A stretch of 64,000 nucleotides of DNA from Cognatiyoonia koreensis (GCF_900109295.1 NZ_FOIZ01000001.1:1240001-1304000); one strand, 5' to 3'; positions 39,501 through 49,490 are shown, numbered from the stretch's first letter. Program-made: numbers and translations. The notes: generated by a model from the letters alone, not told the origin.

Positions 39501-39704
39501 TCAAAGCATCAGGCCACCTTGCAAGGCAAACGTCAGCCCGCCAAGAAGCAACCCGCCAATGATCAGGCGCACAAGCCATTTCAACGTGTCCTCGATGGCG
39601 ACCAGCCGGTCTGTGACATTGTCGCGATGGACAGCGTCGACAGCATTGCGGGTTTCAATGACAGCAAGACGCCGTTCGATTTTTTCAACCCAGTCAGTCG
39701 TCAT
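39501..39704 (-). CDS. XhlA-like small membrane protein of lysis cassette
   Basis: 67 residues: a charged amphipathic/coiled-coil N-terminal half (VEKIERRLAVIETRN, then RLVAIEDTLKWLVR) and one C-terminal membrane helix (LIIGGLLLGGLTFAL). This layout is that of the XhlA haemolysin/holin-accessory family found beside phage holins. It overlaps the holin gene by 11 bp and is the third gene of the cassette. Function as holin helper or spanin-like factor is inferred. Confidence 0.68.
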   Translation of the reverse strand: MTTDWVEKIERRLAVIETRNAVDAVHRDNVTDRLVAIEDTLKWLVRLIIGGLLLGGLTFALQGGLML

Positions 39705-40203
39705 GGTTTGCCTGCCAATCCGCGAGTGCCGGGTTATCCGGAGTCTGAGGGGCGTCTGGGGCTTTTGCCTTCAAACCTTGGCGCATTGCGACAGTCTGAA
39801 CGACAGAGCGTTGAAATTCCTGCCCTTTCGCCTGATGGCGCGCACCGAAATAGAAACTTACAATGGCCCCCATCAACCACCAAAGTGGCTCTGGCACCAG
39901 TGCAATGCCTACCATCCGTGACGCAAACCACTCTGGATCAAACATCGCACTCACGAACAGGCCAATTGTGCCGAGCGCAAGCATCGGGCGTGGCAGCCGA
40001 TTGAAACCATCCACCAACCTGTCGAAAATACCTTTACGCGGATGTGCGAACTCGGCTGCAAATTGGCGCAACGTCTCGCTCTGGACGTTTGCCGCGCGTT
40101 CTGCCCCTTTGTCAGCGTTCTCCCGAAAGACCTCGACGGTCTCTGCAACGACATTTCGACCGTCACCGAACACAAATGACATGACCTGCTGGATCAACCC
40201 CAT
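39694..40203 (-). CDS. Holin family protein (3TM type), GTA/phage-like
   Basis: About 169 residues. A soluble helical N-terminus (QQVMSFVFGDGRNVVAETVE) is followed by three hydrophobic stretches: PRPMLALGTIGLFVSAMF, ASRMVGIALVPEPLWWLMGA and IVSFYFG. A hydrophilic tail follows. This matches the 3TM holin proteins paired with GH108 endolysins in rhodobacterial gene transfer agents. I choose the Met at 40203 (AAGGA upstream, inside the endolysin gene); it overlaps the endolysin stop by 10 bp. Confidence 0.8.
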   Translation of the reverse strand: MGLIQQVMSFVFGDGRNVVAETVEVFRENADKGAERAANVQSETLRQFAAEFAHPRKGIFDRLVDGFNRLPRPMLALGTIGLFVSAMFDPEWFASRMVGIALVPEPLWWLMGAIVSFYFGARHQAKGQEFQRSVVQTVAMRQGLKAKAPDAPQTPDNPALADWQANHDD

Positions 40204-40805
40204 GATGCTGTCCTTTCGGCGTGTTGCTGGGACGTGAGATGATATTTGGGTGAAATAAACTCTTCCGCCCGCGTGATCCAACCGCCCTTTCCCCCATCAC
40301 GCCGCCGCGCATATTTGCGCGACGCGGCCCGCCTGTCGGCAAGGGCGTAATAGTAGTTGCGTCGCGCGATGCCGTACGCATCGGCGAGGTGATCCGGTGC
40401 GGCCTCATAGGCCGTCATCGCGGCATCAATCGTCTGTGGACCGATAACGCCATCGACATCCACACTGATCCGCATCTGGTTGAAAAGTCTTTGTAAAATC
40501 TTGACTGCATGCGATCCGGCATTGACGTACATGTCGAAGACCGAGGCATGCAAAATCTTGGGCAAGGCCGCAATGCGTGGGGCGTTGAAGTAATGCTGGA
40601 TAAAGATATCGACTGCGTGGGCCTGCGATAGTCGCCGCACGTCATCGCTTGTTACACGACCATCGCCGTTCAAATCGAGTCCGAGCCGGCGCATTGTGTG
40701 AATCGTCACGCCGTGGTTCGTGGCCCCGCCCGGATCGTCAGGATCATTCACATAGCCGCCTTCGCGGCGCACGATTTCACTTGCGATGTCGTGAACAGAC
40801 TGCAT
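40194..40805 (-). CDS. Endolysin, glycoside hydrolase family 108, GTA/phage-like
   Basis: A 203-residue peptidoglycan-degrading enzyme. The GH108 signature EGGYVNDPDDPGGATNHGVT covers residues 15-34 with the likely catalytic Glu15. The C-terminal peptidoglycan-binding domain (PG_binding_3) includes VDGVIGPQTIDAA. Residues 44-55 (DLNGDGRVTSDD) form an EF-hand-like calcium loop. There is no signal peptide, so export would need the adjacent holin. The pair recalls the unlinked lysis genes used for gene transfer agent release in Rhodobacter. Confidence 0.9.
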   Translation of the reverse strand: MQSVHDIASEIVRREGGYVNDPDDPGGATNHGVTIHTMRRLGLDLNGDGRVTSDDVRRLSQAHAVDIFIQHYFNAPRIAALPKILHASVFDMYVNAGSHAVKILQRLFNQMRISVDVDGVIGPQTIDAAMTAYEAAPDHLADAYGIARRNYYYALADRRAASRKYARRRDGGKGGWITRAEEFISPKYHLTSQQHAERTASWG

Positions 40806-40847
40806 GGCATTCCCCTGATTGAACGGGGAAATCCTGCGCCGATTAGG

Positions 40848-41306
40848 TTAATTCGTAATTGGTGCACCGTCCGGTGCGACGTAGGTGCCTTGTTCCTTCA
40901 AGGCGTCGATCACTTCTTTCGGCATGTACGTTTCGTCATGTTTCGCAAGAATTTCAACTGCTTCAAACGTTCCGTTAATGTAGCGACCCTGGCCTACCAT
41001 GCCTTGTCCTTCTTCAAACAAATCGGGCAGGATACCGGTATAGCGAACGGGAATGGTCGCTCCGCCATCGGTGACGCTAAATGCCACCTCGGTACCTTCA
41101 CCGCGCACGATTGAGCCAACTTCGACCAATCCGCCGATCCGGAACAGTTCGGTCTCGGACGGCGGATTTTCGGCCACTTGCGAAGGGGAATAGAAGAAAT
41201 TGATCCCATCGCGCATCGCGTATCCGATCAACGCTGTTGAAATCGCCAGCGCCACGAATGTGACGGCAATAACCTGTATTCGGCGTTGTTTCTTCAGTGA
41301 CTTCAT
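40848..41306 (-). CDS. ccmE: Cytochrome c maturation haem chaperone CcmE
   Basis: Carries haem covalently in the periplasm and hands it to CcmF. 152 residues. It has an N-terminal anchor ([20 protein letters not shown]), then the OB-fold ([34 protein letters not shown]) and the haem-binding [10 protein letters not shown] with His123 and Tyr127. Start overlaps the argC stop by 4 bp. Confidence 0.97.
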   Translation of the reverse strand: MKSLKKQRRIQVIAVTFVALAISTALIGYAMRDGINFFYSPSQVAENPPSETELFRIGGLVEVGSIVRGEGTEVAFSVTDGGATIPVRYTGILPDLFEEGQGMVGQGRYINGTFEAVEILAKHDETYMPKEVIDALKEQGTYVAPDGAPITN

Positions 41307-42331
41307 GGGAATACCGGTGCGACCATCAATCCAGAGGTTTCATTCAGACCTAACATCAGATTCGCGTTCTGCAAGGCCTGCCCCGATGAACCTTTTGTCA
41401 GATTATCAAGTGCAGCGATGATGATCGTGCGCCCCGGGATACGGTCGGCAACTACGCCGATATGGCAAAAGTTGCTCGCTCTGATGTGCTTGATCGACGG
41501 GTGTTCGCCTTTAGGCAGCGTGATGATGAACGTTTCATTCGCATACGCTTGCGACAACGTACTGTGGACCTCGTCCGCATCGCCATGCACATAAACCGTC
41601 GCAAGGATTCCCCGGTTCGCCGGCAGCAGATGCGGCGTGAACTGAACCTGTACCGGCCGCCCCGCGATGGCAGAGAATTCCTGATCGAACTCCCCTAGAT
41701 GTCGATGCGTCCCACCGACGGCATAGGCGTGGGCGCCTTCTGACAGCTCTGCGTGCAAGAGGTTTTCCTTTAATGACCGCCCTGCGCCCGAGACTGCCGC
41801 CTTTAGGTCGATAATGATATGATCAAGATCAATCACACTGGACGAAATGAGCGGCCGCAGCGCATATTGGCCAGTCGCAGCGTTGCATCCGGTTCCAGCC
41901 ACAAGCCGTGCGGTCTTGATTTGTTCACGATAGAATTCAGTCAATCCGTAAACCGCGGTTTTCTGCAGGTCAGGCGCGGCATGCGCTTTGCCATACCATT
42001 TTTCGTAGTCAGCGGTGTCACGGAGCCGGAAATCAGCGGACATATCAACGATTCTGACGTGATCGGGCAGTTTCGCGATCACCTCTTGTGAGGTTGCATG
42101 TGGAAGGCCGCAAAAAACCATGTCGACACCGTCAAAAGACATATCCTCGATGGTTGTTAGACGCGGCAGATCAAGATGGCGCAGGTGCGGAAACACCTCT
42201 GCCATGGTCATGCCGGCTTTGGAATTACCGGACAGACCGACGATTTTCAGGTCAGGATGGGTTGAAATCAGCCGGACGAGTTCTGCGCCCGTGTAGCCGG
42301 ATGCGCCCAGAATAGCGACGTTATAAGTCAT
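41303..42331 (-). CDS. argC: N-acetyl-gamma-glutamyl-phosphate reductase
   Basis: NADPH-dependent third step of arginine synthesis. 342 residues, the long (type 1) form. It has [46 protein letters not shown], the catalytic cysteine in [18 protein letters not shown], and [12 protein letters not shown]. It is in one transcript with murI upstream and ccmE downstream, a mixed housekeeping operon. Confidence 0.97.
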   Translation of the reverse strand: MTYNVAILGASGYTGAELVRLISTHPDLKIVGLSGNSKAGMTMAEVFPHLRHLDLPRLTTIEDMSFDGVDMVFCGLPHATSQEVIAKLPDHVRIVDMSADFRLRDTADYEKWYGKAHAAPDLQKTAVYGLTEFYREQIKTARLVAGTGCNAATGQYALRPLISSSVIDLDHIIIDLKAAVSGAGRSLKENLLHAELSEGAHAYAVGGTHRHLGEFDQEFSAIAGRPVQVQFTPHLLPANRGILATVYVHGDADEVHSTLSQAYANETFIITLPKGEHPSIKHIRASNFCHIGVVADRIPGRTIIIAALDNLTKGSSGQALQNANLMLGLNETSGLMVAPVFP

Positions 42332-42356
42332 GATAGAAGCCTATTGGAAATTGCGA

Positions 42357-43169
42357 TTATGCTGATTGAAAGGTAATTTCACGTCGCAAAAACTGGGTCG
42401 CACGGGACGATACGCGCTTGGGATCGCCCGTTGTAAGATAGGTCACTCCCTCACCGCCACCTGCCAACTCCGGACGTCTTTCAAGGTAATGCGACAGGCT
42501 TGCTCCGACGAGTTCGGGTTGCGAAAAAACCTTTACGTCTGCCCCAAGCGCGTCCTGAAAGATGTCTTTGACCAGTGGATAGTGGGTACATCCAAGAACA
42601 GCCGCGTCAGGATTTGGCATTTTGCGTTTCAGTGCATCGACGTGCGACCGGACAAGTGCTTCGGCAAGGATCATATCCCCTTCCTCGATCGCATCAACAA
42701 CACCGCCGCACGATTGCGCCTCTACGTCGACGCCGATCGCGCGGAACGCCAGTTCGCGTTGAAACGCACGCGACGACACGGTTGCAGGAGTTGCAAAGAG
42801 CGCCACGTGTTTCACGTCGACTTCGCGCGGTGGTGAATTGTCACCCCATTCGCGTTCTGTCAGAGCCTCGATCATCGGGACAAAAACACCTAACACCCGT
42901 TTATCGGTCGGCACCCAGTTTTCTTGCATGCGGCGCAGCGCCGCGGCAGAGGCCGTATTGCAAGCGAGGATCACAAGATCGCAACCCTCATCGAAGAGTC
43001 GCTGCACCGACGCGGTCGTGAGCGCATAGATGTCGTCGGCATCACGGACGCCGTAGGGCGCATGTGCGCTGTCGCCCAGATAGACGAGCGGCAAGTCCGG
43101 CAGAGACTTCTGGACGGCGTCCAGCACCGTCAGCCCACCCAATCCGCTATCGAATATCCCGACCGCCAT
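42357..43169 (-). CDS. murI: Glutamate racemase
   Basis: Makes D-glutamate for peptidoglycan. About 270 residues. It has [31 protein letters not shown], the first catalytic cysteine in [15 protein letters not shown] and the second in [13 protein letters not shown]. The frame runs 53 codons further upstream, but the family start [12 protein letters not shown] fixes the ATG at 43169, giving a 23-bp overlap with the acyltransferase gene. Confidence 0.96.
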   Translation of the reverse strand: MAVGIFDSGLGGLTVLDAVQKSLPDLPLVYLGDSAHAPYGVRDADDIYALTTASVQRLFDEGCDLVILACNTASAAALRRMQENWVPTDKRVLGVFVPMIEALTEREWGDNSPPREVDVKHVALFATPATVSSRAFQRELAFRAIGVDVEAQSCGGVVDAIEEGDMILAEALVRSHVDALKRKMPNPDAAVLGCTHYPLVKDIFQDALGADVKVFSQPELVGASLSHYLERRPELAGGGEGVTYLTTGDPKRVSSRATQFLRREITFQSA

Positions 43170-44058
43170 ACACCCGACCCTTATACCTGTGCTCAAATTC
43201 GTACCCCAATTGATTGCTGTCAATCGGACTTGGTGAAAGGTCATACGTCGCTTTGCGCAGGAAATCCATTGCTGCTGTGGGGTCTTGGCGGAATTGATCC
43301 AGAGCGTCACGCCCGATGGGTTTTCCAATGGCGACCTGCACCGGCGTGTTTACCCGCGTTTTGAATTCGCGGATCAAAAGTCCGACCCGCAACGTGCTGT
43401 TCAGTCGGCTTGCCAGTTGAAATAGCTGGCTGTTGCGGCCTTCAAAGAAGATCGGCACGACGACAGCATCCGATCTTGCAATCATCTTAGCCGTAAACGT
43501 CCGCCATTGCGGATCAAGAGCGGGGCGTCGCCAGCCAGGTGCGGTCGATACGGTGCCTCCTGGAAACACACCAATTGCGCCGCCTTGTCCCAGAAAAGCC
43601 AACGCGTCAGATCGGGTTTCGAGATTGCGCCGCACCGCGTCCTTGGTTTCCGCGAACGACACCGGAAGAATGGCATTTTGCAGGTCAGGCGCCTGTTGGA
43701 AAACGTGGTTCGCCATTATTTTGAACGTGCCAGCACGCCGCGCTGACAGGATATGTCCAAGCATCAGCCCATCGAGGATCCCGTAAGGATGGTTGGCCAC
43801 GACGACGACCGGTCCTGTGGGAGGGATATGCGAAAGGCTTCCTACGATCACATCAAGCGAGAGCCCATAACGCAAGGCCATAACATCCCAGAAGTCAGCT
43901 CCGTTGGCCAACTCGTCCTGATAGCCCATCGCTTTTCGGATCAACCCGATCCGTCCGGTCGCGTTTTCGATCGCCTTGATGACCGCGCGTCCAGATCGCC
44001 CCTTTGCTACAGAGGCATAGGTGATATCTCTTGCGATATGGCGAGAATGTCGCGTCAT
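43147..44058 (-). CDS. Lysophospholipid acyltransferase-like (PlsC domain) protein
   Basis: A 303-residue protein with a PlsC-type acyltransferase domain. The HX4D-type box appears as [16 protein letters not shown], followed by the glycerophosphate-binding-type [15 protein letters not shown] and [17 protein letters not shown]. Such proteins acylate lysophospholipids or ornithine lipids; the sequence is closer to the OlsA/haemolysin-type group than to canonical PlsC. It is the first gene of the murI-argC-ccmE transcript. Confidence 0.85.
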   Translation of the reverse strand: MTRHSRHIARDITYASVAKGRSGRAVIKAIENATGRIGLIRKAMGYQDELANGADFWDVMALRYGLSLDVIVGSLSHIPPTGPVVVVANHPYGILDGLMLGHILSARRAGTFKIMANHVFQQAPDLQNAILPVSFAETKDAVRRNLETRSDALAFLGQGGAIGVFPGGTVSTAPGWRRPALDPQWRTFTAKMIARSDAVVVPIFFEGRNSQLFQLASRLNSTLRVGLLIREFKTRVNTPVQVAIGKPIGRDALDQFRQDPTAAMDFLRKATYDLSPSPIDSNQLGYEFEHRYKGRVYGGRDIR

Positions 44059-44162
44059 GCGGGCTGCACCGCTCTGCAGATCACGCCCATTCGTCGGTTT
44101 TCACTTTCATGGCAACAGCGAAATGGCTGATGCGGCAAACTCGGCAAAGCCTGTCCTCGGAT

Positions 44163-47100
44163 CTATTCGGCTGCATCCATCACCGGATCGCTGCGCAAAA
44201 CCGCCAGCAATTCCTCGCGTCGCTTTGCGGCCTTGCGTGCGTTCGCTTCCTTGACAGGGCCGAACCCGCGGATGTCCAACGGCAGCAAGGCCAGCGCAAC
44301 GGCCGCGTCCATTTGATCGGCGCGGATGTCTACCAGTCTCGCTATGTCGAGTTCGTATTCCTTTATCAGCGCTCGCTCCATGCGGCGTTCTTCCATGCGG
44401 CCAAACGGGTCAAACCAGGTTCCACGCAGTGCCTTGAACCGCGCCAGTAGCGGAAACAGCCGCGCCATTCGACGTCCATATGCTTTCTTCATGGGACGGC
44501 CATCAGCCCCGGTACGTGACACCACAGGGGGTGCCAAATGATAAGTCAGTTCCAGATCACCATCGAATTCTGCGCGCGCTTTTGCTTTGGTTTCCTGCAG
44601 CAGACGCGCGACCTCGTATTCATCTTTGTAGGCAAGCAGTTTGTGATACCCTTTGGCGACCGCTTCTTTCAGGCGGGCATCCTGAAAGCGATCAAGCATC
44701 CGCTGATAGCGTATCGCAAGCCGTTTACCTTGATACTTTACCAAATGGTCGGCGCGAAACGCGATGATGTCGTCAAGAGTCTTGGGCAAGGCCACAACAT
44801 TCGGCGCAATCAGACGCTCTGCTTCTTGCGGGTGCAGCACAGCCCAGCGTCCAAAATCGAAAGCCTGCTTGTTCCGTTTGACGGCGGTGCCATTCAGGGT
44901 GATCGCCTTGTCGATGGCCTGATGGGTAAGTGGAATTGCCCCACTTTGCCACGCCGCACCGAAGACCATCATATTCGAATAGATGCTGTCCCCCATCAAA
45001 GCCTTCGCTAGCGCTGACGCATCGAACATCGCCAACCGGTCTTGCAGCCGCGCTTCCAGCGAAAGTTTTAGCTGATCCGCGGGCAACCGGAATTCGGTAT
45101 TGCGCGTGAAATCACCGGTGATGATTTCATGGCTATTGACCACGCCCCGAGTCCGCCCTGTCTTCATCAACCCGAGCGTCTTGGCCCCGGCGGACACGAC
45201 AAGATCACCGCCTATCAGGGCATCGCACTCACCCGTCGCCACACGAATTGCCGAGATGTCTTCCGGCTTGTAGGCCAAGCGGCAATGGATGTGCACAGCC
45301 CCCCCCTTTTGTGCGAGCCCTGCCATTTCCATCATACCGGCACCCATGCCGTCGATATGTGCCGCCATGGCCATAACAGCGCCGATTGTGACAACGCCCG
45401 TGCCACCGACACCAGTGATAACCACGTTATGCGTGCCTTTGATTTTCGGCAAAACAGGCGCAGGCAAATCAGGGAGATCGATTGATGCTGTCGCTTCCTT
45501 CCTGATTTCCGCACCTTTGATCGTTACAAATGACGGGCAAAAGCCTTTGACACAGGAAAAATCCTTGTTGCAGGACGATTGATCGATCGCTCTTTTGCGT
45601 CCTAGTTCTGTTTCGACCGGCACGATGGAAACGCAGTTGGATTGTACCCCGCAGTCGCCGCAGCCTTCGCAAACATCCGTATTGATGAAAACGCGTTTGT
45701 CCGGGTCGGGAAAAAGGCCACGCTTGCGGCGGCGGCGTTTCTCTGCGGCACAGGTCTGGATGTAGACGATGGCCGAAACGCCTTTCGCTTTCGTGAGCTC
45801 GTCCTGAATACGGGGCAGTTCATCGCGTTCGTCGATGCTGATCCCTTTAGGAAACAATGCGATATCCACGTCTTCCTTTTCATCATAAACGACACGAACA
45901 TCCTTGACGCCCATCGCGACAAGTTCGCGGCAGATCTGGTAAGCTGTCAGACCACCGTCATTTCCTTGTCCGCCAGTCATGGCGACAGCGTCGTTAAAAA
46001 GGATTTTGTAAGTGATATTCGTCCCCGCCATCAGCGCAAAGCGGATCGCCTGCACGCCTGAATGGTTGTAAGTTCCGTCGCCGAGGTTCTGAAAGACGTG
46101 GTCGCGCGTGCTGAAGGGCGCTTCACCGACCCAGTTGGCACCTTCGCCCCCCATTTGGGTGAAACCAATGGTGTCCCGGTCCATCCACTGCACCATGTAA
46201 TGGCATCCAATGCCTGCATAGGCCCGCGACCCTTCAGGCACTTTGGTCGAAGAATTGTGCGGGCAACCGGAACAGAAATATGGCAGCCGCGCTGCGATTT
46301 CCGGCGCATTGTCAGCCTTTTGCGCGGCCAGTACGGCTTCCCACCCGGCCATCACCTTATCCGAACCGCAGCCTTCCTCGATCAGGATTTCGCCAAGCTT
46401 GCGCGCAATCAGCATCGGCCCAAGATCAGCCTTTGTCTGAAATACTTCCTCGCGCCGACCCTCTGAGTGTTCATCGCCCTTGTGCCAGCCATACACGCGC
46501 GTGTGGCGATCATCAAAAAGTGCTTCCTTGACCTGCACTTCGATCAGTTTGCGCTTTTCCTCGACGACAATAATCAGGTCCAGTCCTTCGGACCACTCGT
46601 AAAATGACGCCATATCCAAGGGCCAGACCTGCCCGACCTTATATGCGGTCAGTTCCAGCCGGTCCGCTTCGTTTTCGTCAATGTTGAGCAAGGAAAGCGC
46701 ATGCTGCAAATCTAGCCAGTTCTTTCCTGCAGCCACGAAACCGATTTTTGCGCCCCGCTTCCCAAGGCGTCGCTGATCCATCTTGTTTGCGCGCGAGAAC
46801 GCCTCGGCGGCAAAGCGTTTGTGATCAATCATCCGCGCCTCTTGCAGCTGCGGGGTGTCGACAAGTCGGATGTTCAATCCGCCTTCCGGCATTTGAAAGT
46901 CCGGGGTCTTGAATTGGAGCCTGTGTGGATCGCCATCCACAACTGACGTGACCTCAATTGTATCCTTCATCGTCTTCAGGCCTACCCAGACACCCGCAAA
47001 CCGGCTGAGCGCCCAGGCATATTGCCCAAAGTCTAGAATTTCCTGCACGCCCGCAGGGGAAACAATGGGCATATAAGCATCCAGCATCGCCCAGTCGGAC

Positions 47101-47573
47101 TGATGCAGTGTCGTCGAACTTTCGCCGGTGTGATCATCCCCCATTGCCATGATGACACCGCCATAAGGCGAGGTGCCCGCCATATTCGCATGGCGCATCA
47201 CATCACCGGACCGGTCCACACCGGGGCCCTTGCCATACCACAGCCCAAAGACGCCGTCGTACTTGCCCTCACCGCGCAGTTCAGCCTGCTGGCTACCCCA
47301 AAGGGCGGTTGCGGCCAGGTCCTCGTTCAGGCCTGGCTGGAACGTAATCTGGTTTTTCGTCAGGTCTTCTGCAGCACGGGTCATTTGCATGTCCACAGCG
47401 CCGAGTGGCGAGCCCCGATAGCCCGTTACATAGCCAGCGGTGTTCAGCCCTGCCGCCTTGTCGCGTGCACGTTGCATCAGCATCAGCCGGACGAGCGCCT
47501 GCGTTCCGTTCAAAAGCACATGTCGCTTTGCAAGATCGTAGCGATCATGCAGGGTGATTTCTGGCTGGCTCAT
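44163..47573 (-). CDS. Indolepyruvate ferredoxin oxidoreductase, fused IorA-IorB
   Basis: A single 1136-residue chain combining both subunits. The N-terminal pyrimidine/TPP-type domain includes GYVTGYRGSPLGAVDMQM. The central TPP-binding domain (about residues 420-620) includes MGGEGANWVGEAPF and MTGGQGNDGGLTAYQI. A 4Fe-4S cluster module (TDVCEGCGDCGVQSNC and SSCNKDFSCVKGFC) and a C-terminal gamma-type domain (GVGGTGVVTIGAVMAMAAH) follow. It oxidises aryl pyruvates to aryl acetyl-CoA with ferredoxin. The ATG at 47573 follows GGGAGGACG. A 7-7-7 inverted repeat lies upstream. Confidence 0.93.
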   Translation of the reverse strand: MSQPEITLHDRYDLAKRHVLLNGTQALVRLMLMQRARDKAAGLNTAGYVTGYRGSPLGAVDMQMTRAAEDLTKNQITFQPGLNEDLAATALWGSQQAELRGEGKYDGVFGLWYGKGPGVDRSGDVMRHANMAGTSPYGGVIMAMGDDHTGESSTTLHQSDWAMLDAYMPIVSPAGVQEILDFGQYAWALSRFAGVWVGLKTMKDTIEVTSVVDGDPHRLQFKTPDFQMPEGGLNIRLVDTPQLQEARMIDHKRFAAEAFSRANKMDQRRLGKRGAKIGFVAAGKNWLDLQHALSLLNIDENEADRLELTAYKVGQVWPLDMASFYEWSEGLDLIIVVEEKRKLIEVQVKEALFDDRHTRVYGWHKGDEHSEGRREEVFQTKADLGPMLIARKLGEILIEEGCGSDKVMAGWEAVLAAQKADNAPEIAARLPYFCSGCPHNSSTKVPEGSRAYAGIGCHYMVQWMDRDTIGFTQMGGEGANWVGEAPFSTRDHVFQNLGDGTYNHSGVQAIRFALMAGTNITYKILFNDAVAMTGGQGNDGGLTAYQICRELVAMGVKDVRVVYDEKEDVDIALFPKGISIDERDELPRIQDELTKAKGVSAIVYIQTCAAEKRRRRKRGLFPDPDKRVFINTDVCEGCGDCGVQSNCVSIVPVETELGRKRAIDQSSCNKDFSCVKGFCPSFVTIKGAEIRKEATASIDLPDLPAPVLPKIKGTHNVVITGVGGTGVVTIGAVMAMAAHIDGMGAGMMEMAGLAQKGGAVHIHCRLAYKPEDISAIRVATGECDALIGGDLVVSAGAKTLGLMKTGRTRGVVNSHEIITGDFTRNTEFRLPADQLKLSLEARLQDRLAMFDASALAKALMGDSIYSNMMVFGAAWQSGAIPLTHQAIDKAITLNGTAVKRNKQAFDFGRWAVLHPQEAERLIAPNVVALPKTLDDIIAFRADHLVKYQGKRLAIRYQRMLDRFQDARLKEAVAKGYHKLLAYKDEYEVARLLQETKAKARAEFDGDLELTYHLAPPVVSRTGADGRPMKKAYGRRMARLFPLLARFKALRGTWFDPFGRMEERRMERALIKEYELDIARLVDIRADQMDAAVALALLPLDIRGFGPVKEANARKAAKRREELLAVLRSDPVMDAAE

Positions 47574-47604
47574 CACGTCCTCCCACGGGCTGGCGACATC
47601 AGTT

Positions 47605-47625
47605 TAGGTCATAATATCTGACCTA
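47605..47625. promoter_or_regulatory. Inverted repeat between iorAB and lysR genes
   Basis: TAGGTCA and TGACCTA, 7-bp perfect arms separated by TAATATC, lying 32-52 bp before the oxidoreductase ATG and about 100 bp before the divergent LysR gene. The AT-rich centre and size fit a dimeric regulator operator. The neighbouring LysR protein is one candidate, although LysR sites usually are T-N11-A. Confidence 0.6.
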
Positions 47626-47723
47626 CAAAGCGAAATTATCACGCCTCACGCGATTGCCATGTCACAAAATTTTAGCGTAAGTATCTGCAATTGCGAGCGG
47701 TAACATTTGTGGAAAGTGGCGTG

Positions 47724-48629
47724 ATGGACTGGGACAAGCTAAGAATATTTCACGCCGTCGCTGATGCAGGGTCTCTGACCCATGCCGGCGACACTCTCCA
47801 TCTGTCACAGTCTGCCGTTTCCCGGCAGATCCGCGCATTAGAAGAGTCGCTCAACACCACCCTTTTTCATCGTCACGCCCGCGGACTGATTCTAACCGAA
47901 CAGGGCGAATTGCTGTTTGATGCGACAAAGGCAATGAACAAGCGCCTTGATGCGGCATCTGCCCGAATTCGCGACAGTGAGGAAGAAGTCTTCGGCGAAT
48001 TGCGCGTCACGACGACCACCGGCTTCGGTACACTTTGGCTCGCTCCGCGCCTTCCGAAACTCTACGAGCAGTATCCTGATCTAAACATCGACCTCATGCT
48101 GGAAGAACGCGTTCTTGACCTGCCCATGCGCGAAGCCGACGTGGCCATTCGTATGAAAGAGCCGTCACAGGCAGACCTGATCCGCAAACGACTGATGTCC
48201 GTCCGCATGCGTCTGTACGCATCGCGCGCCTATGTTGCCGAACACGGAGAAATCGAAAGTATCTCGGACATCCAGAAGCACCGTTTGATATTTCAAAGCC
48301 TGAATTCAACACAGGTCGCCGCCGGGGCGACACTCGTGCAGCACCTGATGAGCTATGAAGTCCCGAACATTTTCACGGTGAACAACTATTTTGGCGTCCT
48401 GCAGGGCGTTCTGAACAATTTGGGCGTCGGTGTCTTGCCGGATTACGTGACCGAAGACTTCCCTGACTTGGTGCGTGTCCTTCCCGATCTGGAATCTGGA
48501 GAAGTGCCAGTTTTCCTTGCTTACCCTGAGGAGTTACGCCAATCCAAACGGATCAGCGCATTCCGGGATTTTGTTCAGGACGAGATATTCGAACATCGCA
48601 AAAGAATTCGCGACGCCGCTGCAGGCTGA
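47724..48629 (+). CDS. LysR family transcriptional regulator
   Basis: About 301 residues. It has an N-terminal winged HTH (LRIFHAVADAGSLTHAGDTL, LSQSAVSRQIRALEESLNTT) and a periplasmic-binding-protein-like effector domain from about residue 90 (GELRVTTTTGFGTLWLAPRL). The ATG at 47724 is the family-typical start (MDWDKLRIFHAV). It is divergent from the indolepyruvate oxidoreductase gene, so that enzyme is its most likely target; this is inference. Confidence 0.93.
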   Translation: MDWDKLRIFHAVADAGSLTHAGDTLHLSQSAVSRQIRALEESLNTTLFHRHARGLILTEQGELLFDATKAMNKRLDAASARIRDSEEEVFGELRVTTTTGFGTLWLAPRLPKLYEQYPDLNIDLMLEERVLDLPMREADVAIRMKEPSQADLIRKRLMSVRMRLYASRAYVAEHGEIESISDIQKHRLIFQSLNSTQVAAGATLVQHLMSYEVPNIFTVNNYFGVLQGVLNNLGVGVLPDYVTEDFPDLVRVLPDLESGEVPVFLAYPEELRQSKRISAFRDFVQDEIFEHRKRIRDAAAG

Positions 48630-48708
48630 CGCCGGAATTGCATCTGCTCATTGAACACCGGACAAAGGGCCTGGAACGGCCCCGTCCAATATTTGGTCGA
48701 CTTGCGTC

Positions 48709-48728
48709 GGATGGGCCGCGGCCCATCC
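48709..48728. terminator. 20-bp perfect palindrome between convergent lysR and yceI
   Basis: GGATGGGCC-GC-GGCCCATCC, fully self-complementary, in the 112 bp between two convergent stops. T-runs on either side are weak, so it may be a bidirectional termination hairpin or simply a structured element. Confidence 0.5.
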
Positions 48729-48741
48729 CAATTGGAAAGTT

Positions 48742-49329
48742 TTAGTTGGCTTCAAATACCAAGCGAAGCGACGCAGGTACTGCACGGGCAATGTGATCAA
48801 GACCTGCAAGCTCTTGCAGCTTATCAACGCCTTGATTGATACCGGCCTCTGCCGCCGAAACGAAGATCAGATCATCGCTCACGACCATCACCTTGTCTTC
48901 GGCCAAACGAACCGCAAACATCGTGACGTCAACGGGAACCGGTTCACCGATCAATGTCAGATCGCCTTCGACCAACATCCGGGTCATGCCGCCAACGGGA
49001 ATCGCGGCCATCGCTGCCATATCGATCGATGCCGTCAATGAAGCCTTGGGGCCGTCTGTGAAAACGTGCTCGATCAAACGTTCGTTGCGGACATCGACGT
49101 TCGTCTGCACAGAAGCGAGAGCGATCTCGATCATCGCCATACCGTCAGCGCTGACAGAACCGGACAGATCACCAAACGAGTGGGACTCGCCCACGTCATG
49201 GTTCTTGATGGATCCAAAGGATATCTTCGAATTCTCTGCGTCTAGCGTCCAGCCGTCTGCCTGAGCTGTTGCAGCAGCTGCCAAAAATGCAATCGTCGTC
49301 GCTGTGCGTGTCAAAACTGTCTTAATCAT
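48742..49329 (-). CDS. YceI family periplasmic protein
   Basis: 195 residues. It has a signal peptide (TATTIAFLAAAATAQADG, cleavage after AQA), then a YceI lipocalin-like barrel: WTLDAENSKISFGSIKN, GESHSFGDLSGSV, the conserved NVDVRNERLIEHVFTDGPKA region given as TNVDVRNERLIEHVF, and VEGDLTLIGEPVPVDV. Family members bind isoprenoid-type amphiphiles in the periplasm. The start at 49329 has GGAGTAAGAG upstream; 25 extra codons further upstream are not part of the signal peptide. Confidence 0.9.
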   Translation of the reverse strand: MIKTVLTRTATTIAFLAAAATAQADGWTLDAENSKISFGSIKNHDVGESHSFGDLSGSVSADGMAMIEIALASVQTNVDVRNERLIEHVFTDGPKASLTASIDMAAMAAIPVGGMTRMLVEGDLTLIGEPVPVDVTMFAVRLAEDKVMVVSDDLIFVSAAEAGINQGVDKLQELAGLDHIARAVPASLRLVFEAN

Positions 49330-49490
49330 TACTCTTACTCCGGTGCCTTTGTTGCGTCGTCCTGCCCCGAGACAGGTCATTCCGTGGATGCACTTCTTTT
49401 CCAACTCATTATGACTTTATTAAGAAATGGGTGGGGTATAACTATGCACAGAATGCATAGCGGCTTTGCAGTAAGATCTACGATTTTTCC

